Numbered from the stretch's first letter, positions 6,886-15,596 are shown. The stretch: DNA of 21,302 nt from Chloroflexota bacterium (GCA_003648125.1 QMOE01000002.1:1-21302); one strand, 5' to 3'. Numbers and translations: made by a program. Notes: generated by a model not told the origin, from the letters alone.

Positions 6886-7066
6886 GCGCTGGTTGAGTAG
6901 CCGCCACGTTTTTTGTGGCGGCGTATCGAAACCCTTGTACTGAGCCTGTCGAAGTGAAGCGAGCGCCTTTTGCGGCTGATTTTGCCTTCCCTGAGCCGCC
7001 TGCTCGGTTTCGACTTGTGTTGAGCTTGTCGAAACATACGCGCCTCCGGCGCTACTCAACCAGCGC
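6886..7066. mobile_element. 181-bp MITE-like element with perfect 15-bp terminal inverted repeats
   Basis: Bases 6886-6900 (GCGCTGGTTGAGTAG) are the exact reverse complement of 7052-7066. Inside are a CCGCCAC/GTGGCGG hairpin (6901-6921) and two diverged copies of a GAGCYTGTCGAA motif: GAGCCTGTCGAAG near 6946 and GAGCTTGTCGAAAC near 7023. The two halves are imperfectly palindromic. It has no coding capacity, and I see no clear target duplication. It lies in the intergenic region between ppk1 and nrdR. Confidence 0.6.
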
Positions 7067-7132
7067 AGACTGAACAGTTGCCGAGAATTTGTAAACAAGT
7101 TTTTCGGCGCTGGTAAACCATGCCCGTTCTTG

Positions 7133-7157
7133 AATCTCGCCTTGTGGCGAGATTTTT
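7133..7157 (+). terminator. Intrinsic-terminator-like hairpin
   Basis: AATCTCGCC (7133-7141), loop TTGT and GGCGAGATT (7146-7154) form a 9-bp stem that merges into a run of five T (7153-7157). No + strand gene lies immediately upstream. It may block read-through from outside the nrdR promoter, or be a remnant of the adjacent repeat element. Confidence 0.4.
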
Positions 7158-7179
7158 AAGGTTGCGCGGCGAACTTGGC

Positions 7180-7208
7180 TTGTGTGCTGTGTGGGTGTGT
7201 GGTATAAT
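7180..7208 (+). promoter_or_regulatory. Predicted promoter of nrdR-nrdJ
   Basis: A perfect -10 TATAAT (7203-7208) is preceded after 17 bp by a weak -35 TTGTGT (7180-7185). Transcription would begin near 7215 and give a leader of about 240 nt before nrdR. I could not recognise a paired NrdR box here. Confidence 0.5.
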
Positions 7209-7455
7209 TTGGCTCTGTCGATACTCCCCCCAGGTGTGGGGTTTTTCTTTCTCTCAACCCCTATATCTGGCGTGTTTGTTCCCTCGCCTGACTCGTTATC
7301 GCCGAGTTCCATGCCTGTCTCTCTGCGGCGGCTATGGAAAGCCGCTCTAGTCAGCGCGAATTAGATCTCGATGCGATAGCCGGTCAGAGGGCGGCACGCC
7401 TGCTGGGAGCGACGTGGAATGTGTTGTGATCAAGTTTATACTGGAGGTCATGGCG
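7209..7455 (+). promoter_or_regulatory. nrdR leader with terminator-like and TATGGAAA-loop hairpins
   Basis: This is the roughly 240-nt untranslated stretch ahead of nrdR. CCCCA (7228-7232) / TGGGG (7237-7241) with loop GGTG is followed by TTTTTC, a short terminator-like hairpin only about 15 nt after the predicted start. Further on, GCGGC (7328-7332), loop TATGGAAA and GCCGC (7341-7345) form a second hairpin. GGAGGT at 7443-7448 is the nrdR ribosome site. No cobalamin-riboswitch core was recognised, so regulation by attenuation is only a possibility. Confidence 0.3.
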
Positions 7456-7908
7456 ATGAAATGTCCTTACTGTGGTGGTGATAAGACGCGGGTGCTTGAT
7501 ACGACGCCCAGTGCATACGGCATACGCCGGCGTCGCGTGTGCAGAACTTGCGAGCGCCGGTTCAGCACGGTTGAGCGAGCCATTTTGACCACTCCATTGG
7601 TGGTCAAGAAAGATGACCGGCGGGAAGAATTTAACCGCGAAAAGTTGCTTTCTGGCCTGCGTACCGCTTGTACTCGGCGGCCTGTCTCGGCGGGTGATTT
7701 GGAGCGATTGGTGGATCGGGTCGAGAGTCAGATACGGCAATTGGGCAAGACCGAGATACATAGCCGCGTGATAGGCGATTTGACTGTCGCGGAACTCAAA
7801 GCCTTGGATCCGGTCTCTTACATTCGGTACGGCATCGTCTATTTGGGGCTGGATGACCTGGAGGCGGTGCGGGCGGAGATTGATCGTTTGTTGGCGGAGC
7901 GGGGATAG
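7456..7908 (+). CDS. nrdR: Transcriptional repressor NrdR
   Basis: NrdR represses ribonucleotide reductase genes in response to ATP/dATP. The 150-aa protein starts MKCPYCGG, the usual family start. Its zinc ribbon uses Cys3, Cys6, Cys29 and Cys32, and the RRRRVCRTCERRF segment is canonical. The ATP-cone follows from about residue 47 (VVKKDDRREEFNREKLLSGL) to the C-terminal region, including the DPVSYIRYGIVYLGL motif. I chose the ATG at 7456 because GGAGGT lies 7 bp upstream; a longer in-frame start at 7414 would add 14 residues and lacks support. The next gene, a class II ribonucleotide reductase, begins about 24 bp downstream and is the probable target and operon partner. Confidence 0.96.
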   Translation: MKCPYCGGDKTRVLDTTPSAYGIRRRRVCRTCERRFSTVERAILTTPLVVKKDDRREEFNREKLLSGLRTACTRRPVSAGDLERLVDRVESQIRQLGKTEIHSRVIGDLTVAELKALDPVSYIRYGIVYLGLDDLEAVRAEIDRLLAERG

Positions 7909-7932
7909 GGCGGGTGTGATTTGGTGGAGGTG

Positions 7933-10398
7933 ATGGTGCTAGACAAAGTGCAATCGAGGATGACTTCGCTGCCGACGCAGCAGGGGAGGGCAGGAATCGA
8001 GTTAACCGAAAATGCACTGACCGTTCTAAAGCGGCGTTATGTACGCAAGGGGCCGGACGGCCAGCCGCTAGAGACGGTCGAGCAGGTGTTCCAGCGCGTG
8101 GCCTCTCACGTTGCGGCTGTTGAAGAGGAGTGGGGGGGAGATGTGCTGGCGGCGGAAGCTGTATTTTACGATCTTGTGACCAGCCTTCGTTTCATGCCCA
8201 ACTCGCCGACTTTTACGGGCGCGGGCACTCCTCTGGGGCAACTGGCCGCTTGCTTTGTTCTTTCTATCTCTGACGATATGGGGCGCGAGCAGGATGGTAT
8301 CTTTCAGACGCTGCGCGATACGGCACTGATCCAGCAGACCGGCGGCGGGACTGGGTTTTCTTTCTCTCGCCTGCGCCCCAAGGGGGCCGTGGTACGCAGC
8401 AGCGGGGGACAGGCCACCGGGCCGGTGGGTTTTATGCAGGTCTATGACACCGCCTCCGAGATCGTCAGCCAGGGCGGCGCCCGGCGGGGAGCTAATATGG
8501 CCGTGCTGCGAGTGGATCATCCAGACATCCGTGAGTTCATTGCCTGCAAGGGCAAAGAGGGGGCCATTACCAACTTTAACATCTCTGTCGGCGTGACCGA
8601 TGCTTTTATGCAGGCTGTGGAGGAGGATGGCACGATTGATTTGATCAATCCCCAGGACGGCGAGGTTTGGGAAGCCGCGCGGGCGCGCGAGATTTTCGAC
8701 GAGGTCGTCGCTGGGGCGCATCGTAATGGGGAGCCGGGGATGCTATTCCTGGATGCGGCCAATCGGGATAATCCCTGCCCGCACCTGGGCGAGTACGAGG
8801 CGAGTAATCCTTGCGGTGAACAGTTCCTTTTGCCCTACGAGAATTGCTGCCTGGGTTCGGTCAACCTGGCACGGCACGTAAGCCACGGGAACAATGGTTA
8901 CCCGGCGGTTGATTGGGGCAAGTTGCGGGAGACAGTCGCGCACGCCGTCCGTTTCCTGGACGATGTGATTGACGCCAATGCTTACGTGCCCGCGGTGCCG
9001 CAACTCGAGGAGGCGGCGCAGCGCACCCGCCGCATCGGGCTGGGCATCATGGGGCTGGGCGATCTATTGTATCACCTGCGGGTGCGCTATGGCAGCGCCG
9101 AGGGTCAAGAGTTGGCGGCCCAAGTGATAGAGTTCGTCCGCTATCACGCCATGCGCGCCAGTGTCGAACTGGCGCGAGAGCGAGGGCCGTTCCTTGCCAT
9201 CCAGGGCAGTGTCTATGACCCGGATAATCTGCGCTGGACTCCACCGCAGCCGCTCGTCCCCTACACGCGATTGGAAAAATGGGGCCGGCCCGAGTTGGAC
9301 TGGGGGGAGGTCGTCGCGGGGATTCGACGGCATGGCATCCGCAACGCGGCCCAAACGACCGTGGCCCCGACCGGGACGGTTGCTACTGTGGCCGGTTGCG
9401 AGGCCTATGGCTGCGAGCCGATCTTTGCGCTGGCCTACACGCGCCACGTGAACGATAACGGCAACGATCTAGAACTGCAATACGTCAGCCCGCTATTTTT
9501 GCAGGTTCTGGCGGAGGCCGGGCTGGACGATGCAGCTCGCGAGCGCGTCGTGCAGCAGGTGATGGCGAACGGAAGCTGCCAGGGGGTTGAAGGCGTCCCT
9601 CCGGCGGCGCGTGACACTTGCGTTGTCGCCGGGGACATCACGGCCGAGGAGCACGTGCGTATGCAGGCGGCTTTGCAGGCATTTGTGGATTCCAGCATCT
9701 CTAAAACGATCAACTTTCCCGCCACCGCTACCCCGGACGACGTGGCGCGAGCCTTTCAACTGGCCTGGAAGCTGGGCTGCAAAGGGCTTACGGTTTACGT
9801 CACTGGCTCGCGGGAGAAGGTGGTGCTGGAGACGGAGGAGACGCGGAAGCAAGGAGACAAGGGGACGGAGGGACAGGGAGGCAGGGTTAACCGGCAGCTA
9901 ATGGATAAAGTGAGGCCCCGTCCGCATCGTCTGGAGGGTCAAACTTACCGCCTGGTGACGCCGCTGGGGACGGCCTATACCACCATCAACATCAACGGCG
10001 ACGATGAACCATTCGAGGTGTTCTTGAACGTGGGCAAGGCGGGGTCGGATACGGCGGCGGTGGCGGAGGCCATCGGGCGGTTGATCTCGCTTATCCTGCG
10101 CATCCCCTCGCCGCTCTCGGCGACGCGGCGGCTCAAGCAGGTGATTCGGCAGTTAAAGGGCATCGGCGGCGGTCGGTCGCTGGGCTTTGGCCGCGGCCGG
10201 GTGCGCAGCCTGCCGGATGGGGTGGCGCAGGTTTTGGCCGAGCATCTGGGGATGATCGAGTCTGCTGGTGAGGAGGAGGAGACGGAGCAACTGTCGCTGT
10301 TTCCCATGGGGGATCTGTGTCCCGAGTGCGGCCAAGCAGCGCTGGTGAACGAGGAGGGCTGCCGCCGCTGCTACGCCTGCGGATATAGTGAGTGTTGA
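7933..10398 (+). CDS. nrdJ: Adenosylcobalamin-dependent (class II) ribonucleoside-diphosphate reductase
   Basis: This enzyme reduces ribonucleotides to deoxyribonucleotides using a B12-derived radical, independently of oxygen. The protein is about 821 aa. Motifs include [12 protein letters not shown] (87-98), LAACFVL with redox Cys107, [15 protein letters not shown] (135-149) and [12 protein letters not shown] (181-192). NPCGE (292-296) holds thiyl-radical Cys294, and [10 protein letters not shown] follows with its redox cysteine. The APTGT motif is at 478-482. The C-terminus is a CPECG...CRRCYACG cysteine cluster, a zinc-ribbon or redox tail. Residues about 633-655 are a hydrophilic insert encoded by a purine-rich repeat (9829-9889). 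The start is uncertain: TTG 7921, ATG 7933 and GTG 7936 are all in frame near GGTGGAGG; I give the ATG. It is co-oriented with nrdR, 24 bp downstream. Confidence 0.96.
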   Translation: MVLDKVQSRMTSLPTQQGRAGIELTENALTVLKRRYVRKGPDGQPLETVEQVFQRVASHVAAVEEEWGGDVLAAEAVFYDLVTSLRFMPNSPTFTGAGTPLGQLAACFVLSISDDMGREQDGIFQTLRDTALIQQTGGGTGFSFSRLRPKGAVVRSSGGQATGPVGFMQVYDTASEIVSQGGARRGANMAVLRVDHPDIREFIACKGKEGAITNFNISVGVTDAFMQAVEEDGTIDLINPQDGEVWEAARAREIFDEVVAGAHRNGEPGMLFLDAANRDNPCPHLGEYEASNPCGEQFLLPYENCCLGSVNLARHVSHGNNGYPAVDWGKLRETVAHAVRFLDDVIDANAYVPAVPQLEEAAQRTRRIGLGIMGLGDLLYHLRVRYGSAEGQELAAQVIEFVRYHAMRASVELARERGPFLAIQGSVYDPDNLRWTPPQPLVPYTRLEKWGRPELDWGEVVAGIRRHGIRNAAQTTVAPTGTVATVAGCEAYGCEPIFALAYTRHVNDNGNDLELQYVSPLFLQVLAEAGLDDAARERVVQQVMANGSCQGVEGVPPAARDTCVVAGDITAEEHVRMQAALQAFVDSSISKTINFPATATPDDVARAFQLAWKLGCKGLTVYVTGSREKVVLETEETRKQGDKGTEGQGGRVNRQLMDKVRPRPHRLEGQTYRLVTPLGTAYTTININGDDEPFEVFLNVGKAGSDTAAVAEAIGRLISLILRIPSPLSATRRLKQVIRQLKGIGGGRSLGFGRGRVRSLPDGVAQVLAEHLGMIESAGEEEETEQLSLFPMGDLCPECGQAALVNEEGCRRCYACGYSEC

Positions 10399-10485
10399 TA
10401 GCGGGGGGCAATGTCAAATTTGGGCGGCCAGTTGCCGTTGAGTTGGACGGTTGCTTCTGTGATAGGATATTGCCGGAGATGCAAA

Positions 10486-12078
10486 ATGAGACAATGCAAG
10501 TTCGGCGTATTGATCGTTCTGTTCGCGACCGTGGCTTGTGTTTTCACACCCGTCGCGCCTACCACGCCTACGCCCGTGCCAACCATGATGCCAACTGTGC
10601 CCGCCGAGACGGCCACACCGAGTCCCTGCCCCGAGGCCACTTGGCCCCCCGTTGTTGGTCCTGAACCATCGTATCGAGTGGCGGCCTTCTACTATCCCTG
10701 GTACCGGACGCCAGACGTGGATGCGTACTGGGATCACTGGGGGGAGGGCAGCTTTCACCCACCGCTTGACATTGCCAGCGACTTTTATCCAGCGCTGGGG
10801 CCCTATAGCATCGCCGACCCGGCTGTTGTGGCTCAACACTTTGCTTGGCTGCGTGAGGCTGGGGTTGGTGTTATCGTCTCTTCGTGGTGGGGACAGAGGT
10901 CACGCGAGAACCAGGCTGTCCCGCTCCTCCTTGACACTGCCGAACGTTATGGCATCAAAGTCGCCTTTCACATCGAACCTTATGGCGGGCGCACGGCGAC
11001 TCGACTTGTGAATGACATCAATTACCTTTACAGTCACTACGGAGACCATCCGGCTTTCTACCATACCGCCGCCTCCAGCCGCTGGAGTCCAGATGGCCGA
11101 CCCAAAGGCCTATTCTACTTGTGGTCGGCCCGGTTCCCAGACTCTGATTCCGATGCGGTTGAGCCTGGTTACTGGCGAGACGCGCTGGATGCCATCCACG
11201 CCCTGCCGGATGGCGGGCTGGTGCTCGCCGATGAGACCGTGTCCGAGTGGGTTGACGGCGGGCACTTTGACGGGCTTTACAACTATGCCATCCTTGATGT
11301 GAATGCGGACGCCGGTTACTCCTGGGCCTGTGGTCTTCCTCCAGATGCCTGGTACGTTCCCGGCGTGAATCCAGGGTTCTCCGCCTGGCGGATCAAGTAT
11401 CCACCCGATGTGAACACCCCTCGGCGAGATGGAGCCACCTATGAGCAGCGCTGGCAGGCAGCCCTGGGTGTGGGCGTTGAGCCTGCGCTGGTCACGATCA
11501 CCTCCTTCAACGAGTGGCACGAGGGGACTCAAATTGAGCCGGCCGCAGTGGGCGCAACGAACGGTTTTGGGTACATCTATGAGGACTATGGCGCGCTGCC
11601 GCCGGAGGGGTACTTGGCCCTCACCAGCCAGTGGGTGGATCGGTTCCTCGCGACAACATGGCCCGATACCACGCTGTTGCGCATCCGGCTGGTGACGACT
11701 TCTGACTGGACGACTTTTGACCTGGTTGATGGTGCTACCTGGCTGCGACCTGACCCGATATCGGCGAGTGCAGAGGCAACAAACGCTGGGATGTATGACA
11801 GCCGCTTTGTGCTGGACCAGCCGATAGATCGAGCCGAGACTGGGGGGATGGTAGAGATGATCACCGATATCCTCTTCACCGGTTGGGAAAGCGGGGGGAC
11901 GGTGGCGTTCGAGATTGAGCGCGGCCATCTGGGGTCGACACAGGTGGAGTTGTCCAAGTATGTGGAGGATGAGCCGGTGGTAATTGAAACGCTTGTGTGG
12001 GGTGGAATCGCTCCCGGTGATCGAAACGCGACCACGATTCAGATTCCTGTTGATGTGCTGTTGGACTCGGTGCCCTGA
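10486..12078 (+). CDS. Predicted lipoprotein, GH99-like (endo-alpha-mannosidase-type) glycoside hydrolase
   Basis: The ATG at 10486 has GGAG 7 bp upstream and yields a signal peptide (MRQCKFGVLIVLFATVAC) with a lipobox-like TVAC. Cys18 would be lipidated and the protein anchored outside the cytoplasmic membrane. A Pro/Thr-rich tether (21-58) precedes the catalytic domain (about 63-400). That domain carries AAFYYPWYRTPD (66-77), HWGEGSFHPP (84-93), SSWWGQ (132-137), HIEPYGGR (162-169) and FNEWHEGTQIEPA (341-353). These resemble GH99 and related proteins, where two glutamates three apart (here Glu343 and Glu346) act in catalysis. About 130 residues at the C-terminus form an unassigned, probably beta-rich domain. 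The gene stands alone: it follows nrdJ by 87 bp and faces a convergent permease gene. The alpha-mannan or endo-mannosidase substrate is family inference. Confidence 0.85.
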   Translation: MRQCKFGVLIVLFATVACVFTPVAPTTPTPVPTMMPTVPAETATPSPCPEATWPPVVGPEPSYRVAAFYYPWYRTPDVDAYWDHWGEGSFHPPLDIASDFYPALGPYSIADPAVVAQHFAWLREAGVGVIVSSWWGQRSRENQAVPLLLDTAERYGIKVAFHIEPYGGRTATRLVNDINYLYSHYGDHPAFYHTAASSRWSPDGRPKGLFYLWSARFPDSDSDAVEPGYWRDALDAIHALPDGGLVLADETVSEWVDGGHFDGLYNYAILDVNADAGYSWACGLPPDAWYVPGVNPGFSAWRIKYPPDVNTPRRDGATYEQRWQAALGVGVEPALVTITSFNEWHEGTQIEPAAVGATNGFGYIYEDYGALPPEGYLALTSQWVDRFLATTWPDTTLLRIRLVTTSDWTTFDLVDGATWLRPDPISASAEATNAGMYDSRFVLDQPIDRAETGGMVEMITDILFTGWESGGTVAFEIERGHLGSTQVELSKYVEDEPVVIETLVWGGIAPGDRNATTIQIPVDVLLDSVP

Positions 12079-12142
12079 AACCACGTTTCCGAGGAAAACA
12101 GGCGCTGTTCACCGGATTTGCCGTTTATGTCAAAAGTTGAGA

Positions 12143-13249
12143 CTAGTCCAGACTGCGGCTCAGGTTGCGCACGGCGACGGTGGTGACCAGCAGCCCGATC
12201 AGCAGTATTGCTGCCGCGTGGGGCCACAGCGCATCCAGCCCCGCGCCTTTCAGCATCACTCCCCGGATGATGGTCAGGTAATGGTGGAGAGGGACTATTT
12301 GCGCGATGGCTTGCAGTGCAACGGGCAGGTTCTTGATCCGCACCAGGTAGCCGGAGAAGGCAATGTCAACCATCGCCAGGACAAAGACGAACAGAATGGC
12401 TTGATGTTGCGTGTGGGCGATGCTAGAGATGAGGATGCCGTAGCCGATCTCGGTGGCGATAAACAGCAGGGTCAGGACAAAGAGCAGCGGCAGGGAACCA
12501 CGCAACGGAACCCCGAAGAAAAAGACGGCGACCGCCAGCATAAATAGCGAGTTTATTGCTCCGACGACCAGGGCGGGGATAGCTTTGCCGATAACCAACT
12601 CGATGCGGCCAAGCGGTATGACCATCAACTGCTCCAATGTGCCCAATTCCCGCTCGCGGGCCAGCCCGATGGAGGCGACGGTGAGTGTCACCTGGTAGAT
12701 GATGAAACCCACTTGCGCCGGGATGGAGTAGAACCTGATGTCGAACTCGGGGTTGAAACGCACGTTGGTGCGCAGGTCAATTGTAGGAGCCAGGTCTGGG
12801 CCAAAAACCCAGGTTTCTTTAGCGAAAGCCGAGATGGCCTTCTGAGCGCCGCTGAGGGCAATGGAGGCCGGGACGTTGTTGCTCCCGTCGGCGATGAATT
12901 GAACACTCGGCGTCCGCGAGATGTCTGCCAGGTCGGAAGCGAATCCAGAGGGGATGACGACTGCGAGTGTGGCTTCTCCCTGGTCGAGGAGGCGGTGAGT
13001 ATCCGCCAGGGCGGCGGGGTGATAGCAGACGGTTATCTCGCTCCGGTTGTCGAGCGCGGTGATCAGTTGCCGGCTGGCGGTCGAGTGGTCGAGGTCAAGC
13101 GCGACCACGCACAGGTTGGAGATGCGGGAGTTGGTGGCCTGGGCCAACAGTACCAGTTGCAGTGCGGGCAGCGTGAGGATAAAGGTCGTCATCAGCCAGT
13201 CACGGAAGAGTTGGATAAATTCTTTCAGTACCAGGTTCCAGATGCGCAT
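12143..13249 (-). CDS. ABC-2 type transporter permease
   Basis: A 368-aa membrane protein of the ABC-2 permease (YhhJ/YbhR-like) family. It has one N-terminal transmembrane segment (about 17-36), a large extracytoplasmic domain (about 40-170), and at least five hydrophobic segments in the C-terminal half. The family hallmark ELGTLEQLMVIPLGRIELVIGK follows the second membrane segment. Such permeases usually export drugs, lipids or surface compounds as a homo- or heterodimer powered by a cytoplasmic ATPase. It follows a second permease of the same family by 30 bp and would pair with it. No ATPase gene is adjacent: the downstream gene is convergent and of another kind. Substrate unknown. Confidence 0.9.
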   Translation of the reverse strand: MRIWNLVLKEFIQLFRDWLMTTFILTLPALQLVLLAQATNSRISNLCVVALDLDHSTASRQLITALDNRSEITVCYHPAALADTHRLLDQGEATLAVVIPSGFASDLADISRTPSVQFIADGSNNVPASIALSGAQKAISAFAKETWVFGPDLAPTIDLRTNVRFNPEFDIRFYSIPAQVGFIIYQVTLTVASIGLARERELGTLEQLMVIPLGRIELVIGKAIPALVVGAINSLFMLAVAVFFFGVPLRGSLPLLFVLTLLFIATEIGYGILISSIAHTQHQAILFVFVLAMVDIAFSGYLVRIKNLPVALQAIAQIVPLHHYLTIIRGVMLKGAGLDALWPHAAAILLIGLLVTTVAVRNLSRSLD

Positions 13250-13279
13250 GGCAATATCCGATGTCGGCGCTTGGCGGGT

Positions 13280-14392
13280 TCAGGCGAGTTTTTTCTTGAA
13301 CAGCGCCAGGCTAAGCGCTTGGGTCGCAATCCCGCTGCCCAGCAGAGTCAGCGCTGGTTTCCAGAGGGCGGACGGGCCTAGTCCTTTCAAGAATATGCTG
13401 CGGCAGATGGTGATAAAGTGGGTGGTCGGGAGTCCGAGGGCGATGGCCCGCGTGATAGGCTCGTCGCTGACGGGAGTGATGAGGCCGGCGATGAAAAAGC
13501 TGGGCACGAAAAAGACCATCAGGATGAGGAACATGGCGGTCTGTTGATTGCGGACAAAGCTGGCAATTACCAGGCTGATGCCCATGCTGGCGATCATATA
13601 GTCGGCTGCGAGCAGGAGGAACGAGAAAAAGTTGCCTCGGAAGGGCACGCGGAACCAGAGTGTGGCGACGAGCCACGCCAGGATGACACTCACCATCCCG
13701 CTGATCTCGTAGGCCAGCAGTTTGCCGAGCAGGTATTCGACGCCCTGGGTTGGGGTGGCGATGAGGCTCTCGAAAGAGCCTGTTTCTATCTCGCGGGCCA
13801 GCGCCAGGGCCAGGGCCAGGGCAGGCATGCAAAGGATGATAGCCATCATGCCGGGTACCATGCTAATCAGTGATTTGAGTGATTCGTTGTACCAGGCGCG
13901 GCTGCTGACGTCGAAACCACCGATTGCGCTGTTCGTCCTCTGGACGCGCAAATTGGCTCCCCATTCGTTTACGCGGCTCTCTAGCAGGCCAATGGTTTGA
14001 CTGGCGGCGATTGCGTCTGCGCCGTCAACGGTGCACAACATCTCTGCCGGGGCATCCTTCAGCGTTGCATCGGCAAAGCCGTGGGGGATCACGAGCATCA
14101 GGTCAGCGATTTCGCGGGCGAACAGGGATTCGATTTCTTTCTCTTGCTCTACGCGGGCAACGATGACCATGTCGCCATCGGCGGTGAGGCTGGCGAGCAA
14201 AGCGCGGGAGAGGGGGGTGCGGTCGAGGTCCCGCACGGCGATGTCCACGCGGTTTACGTCGAGGGAAAAGATGTAGGAGAGGGTCAATAGCAAAAAGGCC
14301 GGCGCGACGGTGACGAGGAAGACTGTGCGTGCATCGCGGGTGATGTGACGGAATTCCTTACGGGCGATAGCCAGCAGGCGGGGGATGGACAT
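13280..14392 (-). CDS. ABC-2 type transporter permease
   Basis: A 370-aa partner of the downstream permease with the same topology. It has an N-terminal membrane anchor (about 23-44), an extracytoplasmic domain with ALLASLTADGDMVIVARVEQEKEIE-type content, then a cluster of five or six membrane segments. The hallmark EIETGSFESLIATPTQGVEYLLGK matches ABC-2 permeases. One membrane helix is coded by a short GCCAGG-type repeat near 13800-13823, giving an Ala-Leu alternation (ALALALALA). It starts 7 bp after the hydrolase stop, so the two are probably co-translated. The C-terminus ends LFKKKLA. The two permeases are diverged paralogues and probably form a heterodimeric exporter with an ATPase encoded elsewhere. 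Confidence 0.9.
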   Translation of the reverse strand: MSIPRLLAIARKEFRHITRDARTVFLVTVAPAFLLLTLSYIFSLDVNRVDIAVRDLDRTPLSRALLASLTADGDMVIVARVEQEKEIESLFAREIADLMLVIPHGFADATLKDAPAEMLCTVDGADAIAASQTIGLLESRVNEWGANLRVQRTNSAIGGFDVSSRAWYNESLKSLISMVPGMMAIILCMPALALALALAREIETGSFESLIATPTQGVEYLLGKLLAYEISGMVSVILAWLVATLWFRVPFRGNFFSFLLLAADYMIASMGISLVIASFVRNQQTAMFLILMVFFVPSFFIAGLITPVSDEPITRAIALGLPTTHFITICRSIFLKGLGPSALWKPALTLLGSGIATQALSLALFKKKLA

Positions 14393-14399
14393 GGTTTAG

Positions 14400-15191
14400 C
14401 TATCGCAGGCGGCGCTGCCATTCATCCTTCAGTTCTAATGAGTCCAGGTCATCGCCGGCGTCGAGGAAATCCATCAACAGCCGGTTGAATTTGTTTTGTT
14501 CTTCCAACATGGGAAAGTGTTGTGTCTTTTTCATCAGGATAGGGCGCACGTTGTTGGCACAATCTTGTAGCCATTCTGGCTGTGGTGGTTTGATGAGTGG
14601 ATCGTTCTCGCCGTACAGCAGGAGCACGGGGATATTGATGGGTGGCAGCACGCGGCGTATGTCTTGCTCCAGCGCCGAGTTCACGCTGCCGGCGATGGCG
14701 GCTGTGTCGGCTTTGCGCGCTTCCATGTTCACTTCGGGAAAGTTGGCCCTCCGCGTCACCAGCCGCGCCAGCGCATCTCCGTTGCCGGAGAAGCTGGTCA
14801 ACGGCCGGCCGATGGCCGCGCTTGCCAGTGGCACGCTCACTCCCATCACTTGCTTGACCCGCTCCGGGGCTTGAGCAGCGAACAGCAGCGCGACTATGCC
14901 TCCCAGGGCGTGACCCACGATGGGGAGTGGCCCTTGCCCAACTCCTAACTGGTCCAAGAAATTTGTGACCAGCTCGACGTATGCGTTGATGTTGTAATAC
15001 ATATTTGGTTTGTCCGAGTCGCCAAAGCCCCACAGGTCGAGCGCGTAGGTTTTGTACTGGGCCGAGAGTTCTTCCATCGCCGGCACCCAGTAACGCCACG
15101 ACCCCAGCCAGCCGTGGATCAAGACCAACGGCTGCCCGCGTCCGATTGCCTCGTAGTGAACGAGACCCTCTTTGACGACAATAGCACTCAT
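14400..15191 (-). CDS. Alpha/beta-hydrolase fold protein lacking the nucleophile serine
   Basis: The 263-aa protein has the alpha/beta-hydrolase layout: oxyanion-loop HGWLGSWRYW (26-35), YALDLWGFGDSDKP (49-62), a nucleophile elbow at 93-97, the acid-site YGENDPLI and the late histidine TQHFPMLEE. At the elbow, however, the sequence is GHALGG rather than GHSLGG. The codon at 14907-14909 (GCC on the - strand) places Ala95 where the catalytic Ser, Asp or Cys belongs. A one-base change would restore TCC serine. The acid and histidine are retained. It may be a pseudo-enzyme, a binding or chaperone-like partner, or a recent loss. It lies 24 bp after the receiver gene and 7 bp before the permease pair, which suggests a role tied to their export function. 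Confidence 0.85.
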   Translation of the reverse strand: MSAIVVKEGLVHYEAIGRGQPLVLIHGWLGSWRYWVPAMEELSAQYKTYALDLWGFGDSDKPNMYYNINAYVELVTNFLDQLGVGQGPLPIVGHALGGIVALLFAAQAPERVKQVMGVSVPLASAAIGRPLTSFSGNGDALARLVTRRANFPEVNMEARKADTAAIAGSVNSALEQDIRRVLPPINIPVLLLYGENDPLIKPPQPEWLQDCANNVRPILMKKTQHFPMLEEQNKFNRLLMDFLDAGDDLDSLELKDEWQRRLR

Positions 15192-15215
15192 CGCTGGATC
15201 ACCATTCTCTGCTTG

Positions 15216-15596
15216 TTATTCTGGAACTCCCGCGCGGCGCAGGATTTCTCTGACCTGGTTCGTCAAATCGTCCGGCGCGAATGGTTTTACGATGTATTCT
15301 TCGGCTCCTGAGGCCAGGCCCTGTTCGATCTCGGTTTCCTGTCCTTTGGCCGAAAGGAAGACTATCGGAATGGCGTCGGTGGCCGGGTTATCTTTCAGGT
15401 GGCGGCAGGCTTCGTACCCTGTCATCTTGGGCATGCGAACGTCGAGGATGATCAGGTCGGGCTGCTCCTGCGGGGCCTTTTCGATGGCTTCGATTCCGTT
15501 GGCGGCCAGCACCACGTCGAATCCGGCAAAACGGAGCGTAAAGCCAATCAGTTCGCGAATATCTCTTTCATCTTCAGCAACGAGAATTTTTGCCAT
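15216..15596 (-). CDS. Stand-alone response regulator receiver (CheY-like)
   Basis: The 126-aa protein is a single receiver domain with no output domain. It has acidic EDE near residues 8-10, phosphoacceptor Asp52 (IILDVRMPKMTGYE), Ser82 in the FLSAK segment and Lys104 in IVKPF. The ATG at 15596 is preceded by GGGAGGAATT, so I prefer it to a GTG four codons upstream. It lies 159 bp downstream of the large histidine kinase gene on the same strand, the likely phosphodonor. It would relay signal to a partner protein or act as a phosphate sink. It is followed after 24 bp by the hydrolase-permease genes, so it may be co-transcribed with them. Confidence 0.95.
   Translation of the reverse strand: MAKILVAEDERDIRELIGFTLRFAGFDVVLAANGIEAIEKAPQEQPDLIILDVRMPKMTGYEACRHLKDNPATDAIPIVFLSAKGQETEIEQGLASGAEEYIVKPFAPDDLTNQVREILRRAGVPE

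Noticed and set aside
7209..7455. Cobalamin riboswitch before nrdR-nrdJ
   Set aside because: A B12-dependent reductase makes this attractive, but I could not find the conserved B12-box or core pairing, only simple hairpins.
11110..12084. 324-codon - strand frame opposite the GH99-like gene
   Set aside because: It mirrors the coding strand of a gene with clear catalytic motifs; its translation has no domain signature.
13800..13823. Tandem GCCAGG repeat as a microsatellite of interest
   Set aside because: It lies within a membrane helix of the permease and simply encodes an Ala-Leu alternation; too short to support more.
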